Source: Schistosoma haematobium
Taxonomy: Eukaryota > Platyhelminthes > Trematoda > Strigeidida > Schistosomatidae
NCBI RefSeq assembly: GCF_000699445.3
Contig: NC_067202.1
Location: 15,591,924 to 15,655,923, forward strand
Reading direction: 5' to 3'
DNA: 64,000 bases
Notes under the pieces: generated by a model
What the model was told of the DNA's origin: nothing
What the model saw: the letters and a program-made list of their open reading frames with translations, nothing else
Database searches by the model: none
Part shown: positions 1 through 14,283 of the stretch, in pieces
Position numbering within the stretch: the stretch's first letter is position 1
Layout of the letters: the number at the start of each line of letters is the position of its first letter
Position numbers and translations under genes: made by a program

Positions 1-977
1 TCTGTTGTTGCGTTTGGGATAGAAGGGCCAGATCATCTGCGAAGTCCAGATCGTCCAACTGCATCCTAGATGTCCATTGTATCCCGTGCTTCCCTTCAGA
101 CGTTGACGTCTTCATGATCCAGTCGATCACCAGGAGAAAGAGAAATGGTGAGAGTAAGCAACCTTGCCTAACACCGGTCTTTACTTCGATCAACTTTGTC
201 AACTGTCCTCTATGCACAATTTCGCAGTGTAATCCATCATATGAGTTCTGTATGATATTGACTATCTTCTGAGGCACGCCGTAGTGTCGAAGAAGTTTCC
301 ATAGTGTTGTTCTGTCCACGCTATCAAATGCCTTTTCGTAGTCAATGAAGTTGATGTAGAGTGATGAATTCCATTCAATTGATTGTTCCACAATGATCCG
401 TAGAGTTGTGATTTGGTCTGTACACGATCTATCCTTACGGAATCCTGCCTGTTGGTCACGAAGTTTGGCGTCTACGCAGTCCTTCATCCTGTTTAACAAT
501 ACCCTGTTGAAGACTTTTCCCGGTATTGAGAGAAGAGTGATGCCCCTGTAGTTATCACAGTTGCTGAGATCGCCTTTCTTCGGTATTTTGATCAGAAGTC
601 CTTCTTTCCAGTCTTTTGGTACTTGTTCCTCATCCCAAATCTTATTGAAGAGAATGTGGAGTATCCTTGCAGTTGCCGCTACGTCTGCTTTTAGTGCCTC
701 TGCTGGGATGTTGTCCGGTCCTGCTGCTTTTCCACTCTTGATTTGTCTGATGGCCATCCTGATTTCTTCAATTGTTGGTGGGCCAACATCGATTGGGAGG
801 TCCGTGGGTGCTGCTTCGATGTTAGGTAGGTTCAATGGGGCCGGTCGATTCAAGAGTTCTTTGAAGTGTTCTACCCACCTGTTTTGTTGCTCTTCAATGT
901 TGGTGATTACCTCGCCTTCCTTGCTTTTCACTGGTCGTTCTGGTTTGCGGAGATTTCCAGAGAGTTTCTTTATTCAT
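1..977 (-). mobile_element. SR2-like RTE retrotransposon, reverse transcriptase segment (partial)
   Basis: Read on the minus strand, about 325 codons stay open from a stop near 977 to the left edge. They give a non-LTR reverse transcriptase. The active-site box FADDLALL lies at 20-43, and upstream are GVRQGCLLSPFLF, YEKAFDSVDR and QAGFRKDRSCTDQ. This order and wording fit the RTE clade, and SR2 of Schistosoma in particular. The 5' endonuclease domain is absent, so the copy is 5'-truncated; the 3' end lies outside the window. The frame is intact here, so the copy is fairly young. Assignment to SR2 is from recognised motifs, not from a search. Confidence 0.85.
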
Positions 978-1009
978 CAGAAAGTAGGCTCTCTATATAA
1001 CGTTTTTCA

Positions 1010-4000
1010 TTAATCTAAGGGTAATGGAGACAATTTCACACCCCAAAAAATTATTACTTCAGATCGTTCTTTTAGTGTATTAAATGTTCTTTGGCACGAG
1101 TCGTGATTTAACGAGAAAACTCCCTAATATGTGATGCATCACAGTCTGGACACGCTAGTCTATGGACACAATTTTGTGCCAAAATTATAGGAATTTTAGC
1201 TTTTATTTGAACTAAATCATTTCGAAGAGTGTTTATTGTTCGTTTATGGAATGTTTTAATTTTGTGTGATCCAATGAGTCGTTGCAGGTGTTAAGTTAAA
1301 CCTTGATAATGACACCACTAATACCGTTACTAACAATATCGTACTGACATTTCGCTGTGCCGATGTTGTATGATAAATCAAACCGGTGCACATGTTCCAA
1401 AATTTACGTTGTGTATGTCTGACTAAGTGAACTCTGATGGGTGTTGTTGGTAATGTCATGTTTGCCGAGCTGCATGATCAGACACTACAATCTCTGTTGA
1501 CATTTTTTAGAAGGACAATGAAAGCTTTAGTATTGAACTATCCAATTCATCAAACTCCGCATAAAAGAATGAAAAATATTTTTCTAAAAAGCACGGTGTA
1601 TAAAATGAACAAACGTTTGTCTAAATACATACATATATCACTAACCAGGGACAATGGTGATCCATTCGTCTTACACACCGTCGACAAATCCGGCAATGAT
1701 GAGCTCTCGGTGGCCTATGTATTCCACATTTATTACAAGTAGTCCATCCATCAGGTTTCTGTATATAACGTTTAAAAAAGTGGGGATATCAATTTCAAAA
1801 ACAAAGATGTAAATTATACCAGTAAGCCGTAAGTCAGTCAGATGCGATGTAGAACCTGGACATGCATGTTTCACTCCAAGTTGTCACACTCCATTAACAT
1901 AGATGAAATTATCAGAGCATATCCTAGAGTAGCAAAAGTAATGCATTATTAGTACTAGTAATGTCCGTAACCAACCAATCAAATCGCTGCTCAAACACCC
2001 ACCACGTTAACTTGGTTTGATGTGTCTGTAGACTATTCCTGTTGCATGTGACCTGTCAATTGAAGGACATTGTTGTCATATCGTATTAGTGTGACTGTAA
2101 TTTATATTTTTTATTCATTTCGATAAGACACGTGACACTGGTCGGCATGTTTGTGCGTTTCACTTAGTGAGTATAATTCCTTTAATTATTGTACTAATTG
2201 AATTGTTTTTACATTCAGAAATAAAGTTTAAAGCCAAATTTTCCTTGTTCTTACAATACGTTTTACATAGACTCTGGGTCGTCAGTGTCGCGTTTACAGT
2301 TCCGGTAGAATGTTTACAAGACAGATTAAATCCTACATTAGTGGTAATAGGACAGATTAAGCATAAAAGATATAAGTTATGTATGAATCGATAGCTGAAT
2401 GAGTTCATCAAAATCAACTGAAAAAATAAAGCATTATCGTTCCCTGACAGTTTTATCACGTAATAGGTGTGCTGGATACAAGTAAAGACTAAATTCTAAC
2501 TCAAAGCACTGATAATGTTATAGAACTGTTGCATAAGAAACCCACTTAAATTGCTTGCGGACATCTATTTAGTTTGATCATTTCTGTTATGAACTAATAG
2601 AAGTCGTTTTTTATTTAATAACATATTGCAGCGAAAACATACCTTCAAAATATCCAAATCTCCACAAATTACACATATTAATGGTAATAGTATGACTACT
2701 ACTGGTGAGTGCTTTGAGATGAATCTTCAAATTCTAATCAAAAGCTGTGACCAAAACAAGAATGATGTGTTTATCTATCTGTGCTGTTGGATCGAAATTG
2801 AGCGATATAGTAAAACGGTTAAAGCTGAAAACCGAGATCAGTGGATTTCAACCAGTTGATTGAATGGTGTTGTGTGCTTTAACACCTAGAGGTTTTCGAC
2901 TCAATCTTGAACGAAGTAGTGAGTGAGTGGCGCCGAGGTGTCCTAAACTAAGAAGAGCTGCACAATGATTTGTGGTTTTCAGAATTTTACCAACTGTTAT
3001 CATTCTGCAAAGAAAACCATCTTTGAATAGACTCAAAGGTTCACTTTCCTCTACTAGTCAACCGATCACATTTTCTAACTATAAAGTTATTTAGATAACT
3101 TACTGAAGTATTAGTTTGGGTGTTTCTTAATTGTGGTGAAATTTACTTAAAACTGTCATTTAAACTTGGTGAATGGGTGATACTGGCCCGTTTACAATAA
3201 GTGGACAAAGCTAGGTGAGTTTTTATTACATCCTGTACTCTTAAAACCATCAAGTTTGATAACCTTACACGACAAACTATTCAGAAAACTGTATGTAAAA
3301 GAGGAGATATTACCTGGACACTAGTTAACTGACTAACAGTATACCGATGCAAAGGTATCAGTCCTGGATCCGTTACGGCAGCACATATATGAGAAAATAA
3401 TAGTAAAGAGGCCACTATATTAAAGCATATCGTATTCAGAATAGCCCAAAAGCTGTAAAGAAATGACAAATGGTAGAAAAGGGGGTTGAGAACTTGCTCT
3501 TTGAAAAATGAAAGCAATCATTACGATGAACCACATTCTGAGTAATTTACTCATACACAAATCATATCAAACAAATGATTTAACTGAGCAAAATCAGAAA
3601 TTTTTCAGCTATTATATCGCAGTTGAATAAGAAAACATCTTCGGGACATACTTTAAATCAGACTGGTCAAGTCAGTGGAATAGTCTTGTAGTGAATGAGT
3701 ACAGCTAATAATAGTACTAACAATTACTAAAATATACATATATGGTAGTTGACATTCCAAATCCAATAGCTACTTAATATAGATGGATTGAGGTTTATTG
3801 TTATTGAAATATGAGGTAGAAGCGGACAACTATATTGGACTTATATCTGAAATATTCGCAAATAGACTTTTCCATGACTATAGTTTCAAAATTTTAAGTC
3901 ATATTATATATATATATAAACCAGTTGATTTTACAGTTTCCTTCTTGATGCCAGGGAAAAGTAACTCTAAATCTTTGGGTGAGTCTGCTGTAGCTTCTCG

Positions 4001-5990
4001 AGCTACTCGGCTGCAAGTTCCAGAAACAAGCCATTTAGAGTTCGACGTTTTGTCACTCGTTTTTTCCAATAAATGATAGTTGCTGCGACTAGTGGCTGTC
4101 ACACCACTCGGCAGTGGTTTGGTTGGTCGTATTAAACCAGGACGATAAGGTGTGAAGTACGATAGAAAACAAAGTTTAAACAATCCAAAATAATGGGGAG
4201 ATAAATTCGAACCATAATGAAGATAATATGCAGGTGAGAGGATGAAAAAGTGGAAGACAATAAACTGCAATGCAAGAGGAAATTAAACCAAAGAGTTGGA
4301 TTTAGAAGTGTTTAAGTGTTACTTATTTTTTTAGTCAATGAAGAGCAGTCCATGAATTTTCACGCGACCGATCGGTATTCGTCTGAAATTGTCAATTGGA
4401 GAGACCAGTTAGATCGGTAGGACGGAGTTCTACAAAGAACACATGCGTAGTGGGTAAGAGTAGCAAATCGCCTGTTTTACCTCTGATAGGTGTTTTTGAA
4501 GAAACTTCGTAGATCACAATGTCCCTTTATTGTAATATAGCTTACTGGAGTAGTTGGACTACATAATATAAGATAGTGATAAGGCTACTCCTTTCCCATA
4601 GCTAAGAGAAAACCATCCTGACTTTTAGAGCCAATCCCTGTATGTCATCGGTTCAAGGCTTAGAATGTCAAGACTATAATTTATGAACGAACCAATCAGA
4701 TTTACGATAACCGGTCTTGAATTTTGGCGTGAGATCAATTCATTCATTTGACTAAATAGTTTCGACATTATAGCTGATGTCGGAACGTGATGAAAACACT
4801 ATATCCAATTCCTAACCCTAACTATCAACTGCAAATATCAATCCTAATTCCTCACATTGGTTTATAACCCTCATTTAACCGTAGTGTGTAGGTGGATATT
4901 CTCAAGGTCTTTTTAGCGTCGCTCAAAGGTCGTCCATAAATTATAATCTCAACCTCAGAATCTCTATCACTAAATGCCTTCGAACTTTGACAGAAAGACT
5001 CGTTTTATCGTAGGAAGTGCAACATTACTGTGTTTTTAGAAGTGGGGTCGCATACATATAAATAACGTTCCATGACGAGCATAACAAGTTTTCCACGGAA
5101 GAGATAGGGAGTAGCGCAGTCTGTTCCCACATCTCCCGTATAATTACGTTAGTCTAATCTTCCTGTTAACAATATGCCGAGTTCACGTGCTGCAATGGTA
5201 TTAGGAAAGTGATCATAAAAGATATAAGTTGGCCGTTCAGTTTTGTGAAGTATTTGTGGTATCTGGGCAGGTTGAATATTAGTTCATTCCTTCTTTTCCA
5301 ATGACGAGAGGCTACGTCAGAGGTCTCGCATATTTTAAATTTAGTGAATTCTCATAGTCTGACAAATCCGGCAGATACAAAGATTGAAAAAACAGGGTTC
5401 TGTCGGTCGTAAGTAGAAAAAAGGAAAGAGGCAATCTAGTACGGTTATTTAAGAGACCTAGAATAGTGTAACCACAGTTCGCTTGCAATCTTGACCCTGG
5501 TGCAGAACATTAGCCTTACAAGTGGTTTTCAACACAGGGCATGGATAGAACAGCAAGACTTTTGTTAACCTTTTTACTGAAACTAAAGAACAGAAAGTGA
5601 GTTTAAAAGTATTTATTTACCACATGGAAGTTGTGACAGAAGGTAATCTCATTGGGTGGACACGAGCAAACGAACACTTTAGTAGGACCACTTGCTTGTT
5701 TTACCTTCTAAAAACCTTGCCTAAAATTTCCTCCTTACATCGCTTAATGTTTGAAATGTCACTCAGTGCTCTATTTTTCACCCAAATAAGCACCAGACTG
5801 TCTACTTTTTACTTGATCGGCTAATCAGTACTAAGCAGTTATGACAAGTTTTCTCAGCTCTTAAGTCCCAGGTGCACGAGATATCATTCAAAAGCTACTG
5901 TTTACTGGTTGCTAATTATAATAAATTCAAATCCTTGGAAATATTGGGACAAGAACACTTCAGTAACGGCTTACTAATAAAAATGATTTA
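1010..5990. other. AT-rich stretch without a supported gene
   Basis: No open frame here shows a recognisable domain or a convincing splice-linked exon series. Short frames at 1437-1742, 3798-4076 and 5597-5824 have no family motif. Near 1830-1960 there is a degraded minus-strand 3' end of the RTE family whose tail is a TGAC repeat (gtcagtcag followed by gtagaacctgg). A short TA run lies at 3903-3918. Otherwise I see only low-complexity AT-rich DNA. Confidence 0.6.
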
Positions 5991-6009
5991 AAGTGAAACG
6001 AATACCATC

Positions 6010-7140
6010 ACCTGTTTTTGAGAACCGGAAGAACTAAGTAAAATACCACGACATAATCCGAGTATAATACAAGCAAGTGAGTTATCAAAACACATGCTAT
6101 ACCACATGGGTCAAGCCTGAAAACCATAACCCCTCATAACTTTCGGTCCGGGCGCTTTGACAAACTTTACTCTTCGAGGTTCAATATCTCTATCTTCAGT
6201 CTTCAGTAATAAATGTAGGTACAGGAGGTCTATCGACCTATATTAACCCCTGCAGTTTGTAAAACTGTGAAGGTCCAATATTGTTTTGAATATGTCAACA
6301 GAAGGTGTTCATATTACATGTTCTGGAAGAGAATTCCAGTAATTCACTACTCAGTGCGAGGAAAGAAACTTCAGACGTAAATGACTTGATCTCGACTTTT
6401 GAACTGTCTTCGAATGTTCTCCCACATTACCAGTCCTAGACGGAAGGAAAAGATAAGACATATTATTACCTAGGTCATCGTTCAGGATACGATAAACCAA
6501 TATTAGATCACACCGTAATCTGAGGTAAGATAGTTGGAATAGGTTGCGACGTCGCAGACTGCTTTCATAAGATAGACCAGAGAGACCTTTGACTATTTTA
6601 GTCCTTTATCGTTGAACTCGTTTTAGAATACCTGCCTCATACCTGAAACAAGGACTTACTGCTTGAATCCCATATTCCAAATGCGGTCGCACGAAGTGCA
6701 GGTATAATAATGCAGAGATTACTCCGTCAAAATACTAAAGCTACGTACGAATTTCCCATAATACCCTATAGCTTTTTGCAGGAGCGACCTCACAATTACT
6801 CGTAGTTTTGAGGTCATTGTTTATAATGACTCCTAAATCCTTAGTTTCTTAATCTGAGTAACGCGAATCCACATATTGTGTGGTATTACGACTCGTCACA
6901 GTTGTTTAATTGCATCACCACACTGTTGTTAATATTTACTTCTACCGACCATCCGTCTATCCATGCCACTAATGAGTTGAGATCATCCTGTAATACTATT
7001 CTATCTGATATATTTTGTATAGGTCTCCAAATCTTTGTATCATTGGCTACACCAATATCCAGAATCTTTCTTAATAGCTTGCGCAAACCTTTTGATTTCT
7101 CGGAGTTCATATCTCGGTTTTAAAGTATTAATCAATGCCT
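6010..7140 (-). mobile_element. CR1/jockey-like LINE, 3' half, degenerate
   Basis: On the minus strand, 7110-6886 encodes the end of an RT palm with VANDTKIWRPIQ in place of the usual FADDTKIW, followed by LNSLVAWIDGWSVEVN. After frame changes, the typical CR1 C-terminal region follows near 6750-6240: VRPHLEYGIQA, RCDLILVYRILN, and WNSLPEHVI. The D-to-N change in the active site (AND for ADD), together with stops and frameshifts, makes this a dead copy. Confidence 0.8.
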
Positions 7141-7554
7141 TCGGAAGTATTAGGCGAGGGACAGATAAACACTTAGCTACCCTACTCCTATTGGATTCTA
7201 GTCTTTTGCGTCTTGGTATGTCATGAGCACAGACGAATACATTTATTCAATAGCAGTAGAGTTTCCGAAACCAAATGTTACCACATTATCTGAAGGTTAT
7301 CTGGTTTGTGTGGGATTAAAAATACCTCAAAATAAATAGTTTCTTAAAGGACTCGACATTATTCCCGAATGTTGATTTAATAGATGTTTAACGGCTGCAT
7401 TGGATATGTGACAGATTGGATCACTAGGTGGATGTAGTTCTGACATGCCTAAGCTAGCTAAAGGATCTTAATTAAGCAACCGCATCAAATCAAGTTTCAA
7501 AGGTACCGGGACATATATTTCCTACCCTTATTCATAAACTTCTTTTCATCCTAA

Positions 7555-8760
7555 CACTGCGGTTTCATAAAAGGTCACTCTTGTATGACAAACCTGCTGT
7601 CTGTGGTGGGCAGACAGACAACCATCCTTGATCGCAAGGGGAAGGTTGACATCATATACCTTGGATTTTCAAAAGCTTATGATAGGGCCAACCATATATT
7701 TCTAATCAGTAAACTCAATGATTAGGTATCAAATCACCTTTACTTGATTGGCTCACTTCATGTCTAGAAAATCGGCATTTTAAAGTTACGGTTAACTTCA
7801 ATTTCTCTCAGGCTATGGAATGTCCTAGTGGGGTCCCCCAAGGTTCAGTACCAGGACCAGTTCTCCTCTTGATTTACGTAGACGATCTTCCACAGCAAGT
7901 ATCGTCAGATTTATTACTTTTTTCTGATGACTTAAAACTCTGGAGAGAGATATGCAACCAAGAGGATACACTGGCACTTCAGAAGGATTCGACTCGACTT
8001 CAAAGTTGGCAGATGACGACTGACTTATATTTAACATTTCAAGGTGTAGAGCAGCCCATCTGGGACATGCTGCAGACTACAGTTACAACTTGGGCAACTC
8101 CCCTCTAAAGGTATCTCAAAGTTGAAAATGATCTAGGAGTGTTGATACCCTATGATTCGAAGTCTAATGCTGTGACAAAAATACCTTCCGAGCAAACCTT
8201 GCACTGGCAACATTGAGGCGCGTTTTCGGACAGTTCGATGGAAGAACTTTCCACATAATACTCAAAACAGTTTAATTTGTTCACATTTAGAGTACAGAAA
8301 CATAGTATTTCCTCTCTCACTCCAAAAGGATAAAAACACTCTGGAGTGTATCCAACGGCAAGTCACAAAATCAGTTCATGGACTCAAATTTAAGCGTATT
8401 ACAGGTGACCTTATGACTTACAGCATCCTTAACACCTCTGGGGATCCCCTTATAAACCTACGTAAGCTTAGTCCAAACTCAAATCTAAAGAGAAACACTA
8501 AGAAACTGGAGACACAACACATCAGAACGGACTTTAGATACATCTACTCCTTAAGAGTTGTCCAATGCCGGAATTCGCTGCCGGCTGAGCTATTGCAAGC
8601 GACTTCCCAAGAGTGGTTTAACAGAAAACTTGACATATTTTTAAGGACTAAGGACAGTATCCTGTTATGGTTTACCAAATTTGTTCTCCTTTCCCTATTT
8701 TATCGTTAGTACACCTAGGTTCCATCCTGAAGTTATTGACGATTCACTGCTGCTAGATAC
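7555..8760 (+). mobile_element. CR1/jockey-like LINE, RT and 3' part, degenerate
   Basis: The plus strand shows RT motifs in order: GFIKGHSC, VDIIYLGFSKAYDR (7650-7690), SGVPQGSVPGPVLLLIYVDD (about 7826-7885), then LLFSDDLKLW. The C-terminal signature NSLPAELLQATSQEWFNRKL is at about 8575-8635. Frameshifts and stops break it into frames 7815-8108 and 8413-8709. It lies next to, and diverges from, the minus-strand CR1-like copy at 6.0-7.1 kb. It is a fossil LINE, not a host gene. Confidence 0.8.
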
Positions 8761-8769
8761 GAAAACCCT

Positions 8770-11700
8770 TCAAGCGAAAGCTTCCTCTGTTCCGCCTAGA
8801 CTAATATGAACTATTCCCACCCTGTTTAGAAGCCATATGTTACGATACTTCTCTATACGAATCAAATATCACTCTTCGCGTATTCATCACCGAATTCATC
8901 CCTATTTCCCCTAGGGTTAATTTCCAGAAGATATTTGCTTATGAACATTGCCTGACTCTACCATATAAAAACCATCTTTGTTAGTTAGCTCGACGTCGTA
9001 GTGTCTAATATTAATATATGCTCACGTAATTAACCCTAATTTTAACAGACCTGGGTAGCTCAAACGAAATGTGACAATGAATCAGTTTTGCCTTCATAAT
9101 AACTCCGTTGTTTTAAAAAGAACCTGTAAACTTCAGCAAGCACGCATCTTATTTGTATAACTGTATTTCTACGCCTATGTTCTTTGTTCATACTTGTGTG
9201 TGTTGGTTTGTCACTCATCATTTCACACAATGCGTCTCTTCGCCACACTACCCGTTATATCTTTGGAGCCCTTGTTCTGTCAACATTATCATTTAACACA
9301 GTCTTAGTCAGAAAAACAGGTCCATATCATATGGTCCAGTATATTAAAGAACATCCTATAAGCTTATTCCCTGATTCACCGTTTATGTATAAATAATAGG
9401 GATTATGATGTTTTTTGAATCTCTTATTTTTACATATTCCTTATCCTATAATCATTAAGCACAATCCAAGGCCAATTCAGATTAGGAAGCCGGATCTCCT
9501 CACCTTTACAACTCAAGCCATTATGGTTGGATAGTATGGTAGCAAAGTACTACTGTGTATAGCCTGACTATTACAGTCATGGTGTGATCAATTTGCATGC
9601 TCATTTTCTTGCAGTCACAAACGCATTACCTGACCGCACTTACTTTAAATCTAGAATGTTTAAAAGAGAAGTGCATGAACTTTACGAAACGCCCAAGAAG
9701 TATCTTTAAAAAGTGAGATTTAACCGATCTACAGGAGTTGGTAAGACTATTTTACGGTGTTAAGCTGGGACATGGTTCTTGAAAAGAAATGTCGAGGCTA
9801 AGGGGAGTCATAAATAAACGTGAATTTCGCGAAGAGATTTTGTGATGATTAGGAGTATTTGAATTATAGTATGAACTAAGAATCCCAGAAATAACGTAAT
9901 TGGATCAAAAAGTACTAGATAACCACAAACGAATGTACTGCACTTGGAATTCGAAATCAAGCTTTCAACTAGTACAAAGGAATCATTAATTCATTCAAAC
10001 ACCATAGGTTTACAGATCATTTCTTCCGTTCGAGTCCCTGTAACAAGTGGAAACTGTATTCATTCCTTTCAAAACTAGTGTGGTTGGTGATTTGGCAAAC
10101 CAGATCTTATAAACTACCAAACCGTCCATATTGTTGTCTTCTTCAAGATAATGTGAACCATAATTTGAACCATTTGAATGTCTCTTACGACTTCAAGTGA
10201 AAACTGCGGGCTTCTAAATACATCCTCACTTAAATTAAAATCTTCGAAGTCAATGAAAAGTTTACTGAACTATTTCAAGAGGCTCTTCACGCAAGGAATG
10301 GTTTGCTCAACAATCTGAAACTGAGAACACTGACTGGTATTGATACCACAGCACTCGCAGCAAATCGTTTTGGAGGTGGAGAATGCCTTGGAGCTTTCCT
10401 AACCTCTAACAACTATTGCTACGACGTCAGAAACTACAATATCGGCACACGTCAGCCCTGTTTAGGGCCGGTAGGTGTTGTTCTTTCATACAGTACAGAC
10501 ATGATAACGAATACCCAGTATCTCTTTGATAACTATCGTTCTTCCCAAAAATACTAGCTATTTTAAGCAAAAACCTGTATTCGACTTGTAAACTGTTAAT
10601 CACAATCACTTTAAATTTTTGGCAAAATCATAATTTGAATACCTCGTGAATCGACATTGTGATTATTACAAGTGTAAATAAAGATATAAACTCATTAGAA
10701 GCTCTCACCTCATAAAAGTCATGACCGAATGAACATCTCTCCCAAGAACAATGTTTACCGCAGAACACATGTTTAACAAACTTGTGCCTACGTAAAAGTG
10801 TTGATTTAAAACTATTTATTGAGGCGTTCTCTATATCTCCACAGAAATGATAAAGACTATTTACTGCATGAGAATTTCGATGATCATGCAGTGTCATCCT
10901 TCGTGGTCACTCAGTAGAGAGTGGTGGTAAATATATACATAAAAAGAATTTTTTTCAAAAGCTCCTGAAATTGATTCTGACATCACTAATTTCATCGAAT
11001 GCAGTCTGATATGAAGGTACACGGTCAGGGGTCTAAACTATACCTGTTTGTGTACACTGTTCTGCCCAAGTTCTACGACAACCGGTCAAGAAAAGGTTTT
11101 CAATGACAGGGCTGCAAAGCCCTGTATATCTGTTAAGTTGATAGCATCTAAACGTTTCACTGTCTGCAAACAATTATCATTCAATGCTCCATTGTTAATA
11201 CAACCTGCTACTGAGATAAATAAGCTCTTAAACAAGCAATCAAATAGTCCAAAAGTTAAATTTGCATTTGCCAACGGAGTTTATTTCTTGCACTCTGTTT
11301 CGGTAGCTCAGTTATGAAGTCTCTGACTTTCTGATCATCCCACCGCATCACATGGAAGTCAGGTTTTTATGTCCCTTTGGAGTTCGTACATTATACATTA
11401 CAGAATAACAGTTGCACAAGAGCTTTACAAGGCTGTTTGAAGAAGCAAAAATTGTGAGGAGTTGCATTTATTTTTTGACAGTTATTGTAAGGGATTTATA
11501 AAAATAATTGGTAATTGACAGAAACGCCACAAAAAGACCAACTTCTGATTTGCAGGTATACCAAGGTAATACCAAAGTTCCAAACTGCTGCTGTATTAGA
11601 ATAGCCTCATTTCGTTACATGAAAGCTGTAAAATTTGAGTGCTAAGAAGCGGAAGGTGGACAAGAGTTCAAAACGAATAAATAAAGTTGAACGGATAAAA

Positions 11701-11890
11701 ATTGTGGATACATAAATATATAGTATCAACTTGTAAATCGAGATGATAAATGAACTACGCAAGTATCAGTTATTAATAATAAATAAACCAACCCACATCT
11801 TGCAGGTAGGTTCAATCAATCTATTAACGTTTATCTTTGTTAGCGCCTGGAGTTGACGGCGGCTTTAGCTGGCAGTTGGTAAACCATAAG
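8770..11890. other. AT-rich intergenic stretch without a supported gene
   Basis: Short frames at 9184-9396, 10303-10557 and 11048-11317 have no motif that I recognise and no consistent flanking splice sites. The frame at 10303-10557 has more balanced composition (for example GGGECLGAFLTSNNYCYDV) and could be the relic of an older coding element. I assign no function. Confidence 0.5.
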
Positions 11891-11949
11891 TACGGACATG
11901 ATAGAGAGTATCACGTCAAAATCGGTCTGCGATCTCATCAGCTGGAAGG

Positions 11950-12430
11950 ACTTTGGATATACGAGCAATCTCACTTGAGCGTGTTCAGTGTGTGTGAAGG
12001 GCCTTTCTAAGCCCCCTTACGATGAGCCCTTAAAATATCTAAACCTTTCCCCCTTGTCGTATCGTAGGACGCGGGGTGACCTTATACTGGCATCTCGTAT
12101 TTTTAATTAGGATTTGGGCGTTAATACGTCCTATTTTTTCGATCCTTCCAGCATTTATAATCTCCGAAGTCATAGCAAGAAGGTTCACAAACCACGATCT
12201 AATAAACTTAGAGTGGGGTTCCGTTTTTCCCATCGAGTGGTCAATGACTGGAACGCCTTACCAGAACAAGTGGCATCAGCCCATCAGTGAATATTTTCGA
12301 GGAGAAGATGGACCCTAACTGGAAGACAAAATTGTCAGGATTAACACAGGTCCACTAACCTACTATCTTTTTACAAATCACTGAAGCTGGAGTTACAGGA
12401 GGAGGGTATTTGTCCTCAAGGTCATTCGCA
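11950..12430 (+). mobile_element. CR1-like LINE, C-terminal fragment
   Basis: Plus-strand translation over frameshifts gives RRTRGDLILASRIFN, then SHSKKVHKPRSNKLRVGFRF and SHRVVNDWNALPEQV at about 12060-12280. This is the characteristic C-terminus of schistosome CR1-like elements. RT motifs are missing upstream, so it is 5'-truncated. Confidence 0.75.
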
Positions 12431-12728
12431 CAGGTTGTCCATGTGGTTGTCATGTAAATTCCTTGATTATTTGATGGTTTGATTTTCGTTTGGAGTTTGT
12501 GGAATTGTACACCCTATATGCAGATGCAACTAAATCTGCCTGTTGATAACTTTATTTTTTCAAGGAAGGCGCGTTTTCTCATTATTTTCCAAATCTTTTT
12601 CCACTTTATTTCCCCTTCGTTCTCCTTCATTACCCCTTTTTTGGTTGATTGGGCTCCTCAAAGTTTCTAGTGGGTCTTCGAAACTTCTCTAGAGATTAAG
12701 ATGGTAATCAGCTCTCTGTTTCTAATTC

Positions 12729-12774
12729 ATAACGACTTCAGCAAACTGAAGTCGTTATTTCCTTATAAGGAAAT
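12729..12774. repeat. Two abutting perfect palindromes
   Basis: 12729-12741 and 12746-12758 are perfect 13-base inverted arms around a 4-base loop (caaa). The next 18 bases, 12757-12774, form a perfect palindrome (atttcctta/taaggaaat). No gene boundary is known here, so a terminator or protein-binding role is not supported. Confidence 0.8.
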
Positions 12775-13837
12775 CCACTTGCTTATTAAGTGTATCATGA
12801 ATCAACAGTCCACAACACGTAAAATCCAATAATGTCTGATAGGTAAAACACTGTGAAAGACATGATAGTTTTTTTGACACAAGTGATTTTATTGAAAGAC
12901 ATGCGTGGTTAGTGTCATTAGTATTCCAAGTACATGAGTAGGTCGTTGGTCGCACCATAAAGCTACTGCACTTTGCAGCCACTACCACTAATACCAGCAT
13001 ACGCTGCTCAAACTGGTGAACTTAAATCTATGTTCAAGAATCCGACCCTCTTGATGAGGGTCTAATACTTAATCCTCGTGAATATTACTTGTGTACCGTA
13101 CATTTTAGGACCATTGCTACTGTTCTGGTCTACCAAAGTGGTCGACTGAATTAGACTTTCGGACAACTAAGATTCTAGCTATTTGGCTGAATACTCACCG
13201 TATCCTGTTTTAACCATTCGTAAAATTCAATAATTACCGAAAAAGCTCTTATTCATTTTTATTGACTTCAGCTTCTGAACCTAGCCTGTGGTGCCTCATA
13301 AATCTTACTTTATCGAAACCCAGAACAAATTTTGAACCTTCCTAATTCACTACAAAATGGTCAGTTAATATTATCTCATGGAGCTAAGTGTTTTCAAAGG
13401 TTTTTAAATAAAATTTCATGCCAAGAAAGGCTGAATAATAATCACTTAGAAGTAAGCTACACGCAGATAACGTTGTTGCATTCGATTATTAATATTCAAC
13501 AGTCTAAACTATTCTATCAGGCTATTTTAATGAAGATTAAACAAACTTTGTGTGATTAGACTGGCATCATAACTAAATCAGTAGAGAATTGAAAACTACA
13601 TAATGACCATCTTGTTCTTTAGATTAAGCGTCGTTTCGTTTTTGTGGGAGTATGTACAGAGTATTTAAGGAAGATGTCTTCCTGTTCCTTGTATAAAGCA
13701 CTACTTTAAGCAATTAACTTGCTTTTCATTCAGAATGCAATAGGGATTGGTGTCATATGTCGGCTGGTTATCCACAGATGTCTGAATTGTAGTGATCGTG
13801 CAAAGGTGTGTTTCAATAAGCAGCACTACTTCCTACC

Positions 13838-14283
13838 GGTGGATACGGAGGATCCACCTAGGGGAGTTGGAAAACCCTCATTCCAAACCAATGGTGCATA
13901 TCGGCTCCAATATCCTGAAGGAAGAAGTGGCATATGAACCAATTGTTGGTCACTGGCTACCATGGGACTGCATCTCTCAAAGTTGCTCCACTGCCTTGGG
14001 CACCCGGGCAGTATCACAGCCTTCACACATCGAATGAGATTTGTGTGGCGCATATGTATTTGGTGCCTCCTTGTACCAATATCAATGTGCTAAAATAAAT
14101 AAAATAATGTGGATTAGACCTTTGGGTCGAAGGCTCGGGGTGCGGCCCCCTAGGAAAACTACCTTTTTCGGTTTGGGCACCCAGGCAGTATCACAGCCCT
14201 CACACAAATTGAATGGTTTATGTGATGCATATCTATTTGGTGCCTCCTTGTACCAATGTTTATGTGTTTAAATAAATAAATGA
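13838..14283 (+). repeat. Element A retroposon, two partial copies in tandem
   Basis: The first copy (13838-14100) ends in the family tail ggtgcctccttgtaccaat followed by an AATAA-type repeat. It lacks the internal block between 'ctccactgcctt' and 'gggcacccgg'. The second copy (from about 14110) begins with exactly that missing block (gtggattagacctttgggtc), continues through the tail and ends in an AAATA repeat near 14283. It lies just upstream of NSUN5 exon 1. Confidence 0.8.

Noticed and set aside
10303..10557. 84-codon frame with balanced composition
   Set aside because: No recognised motif and no splice partners; could be a relic, but not supportable as a gene.
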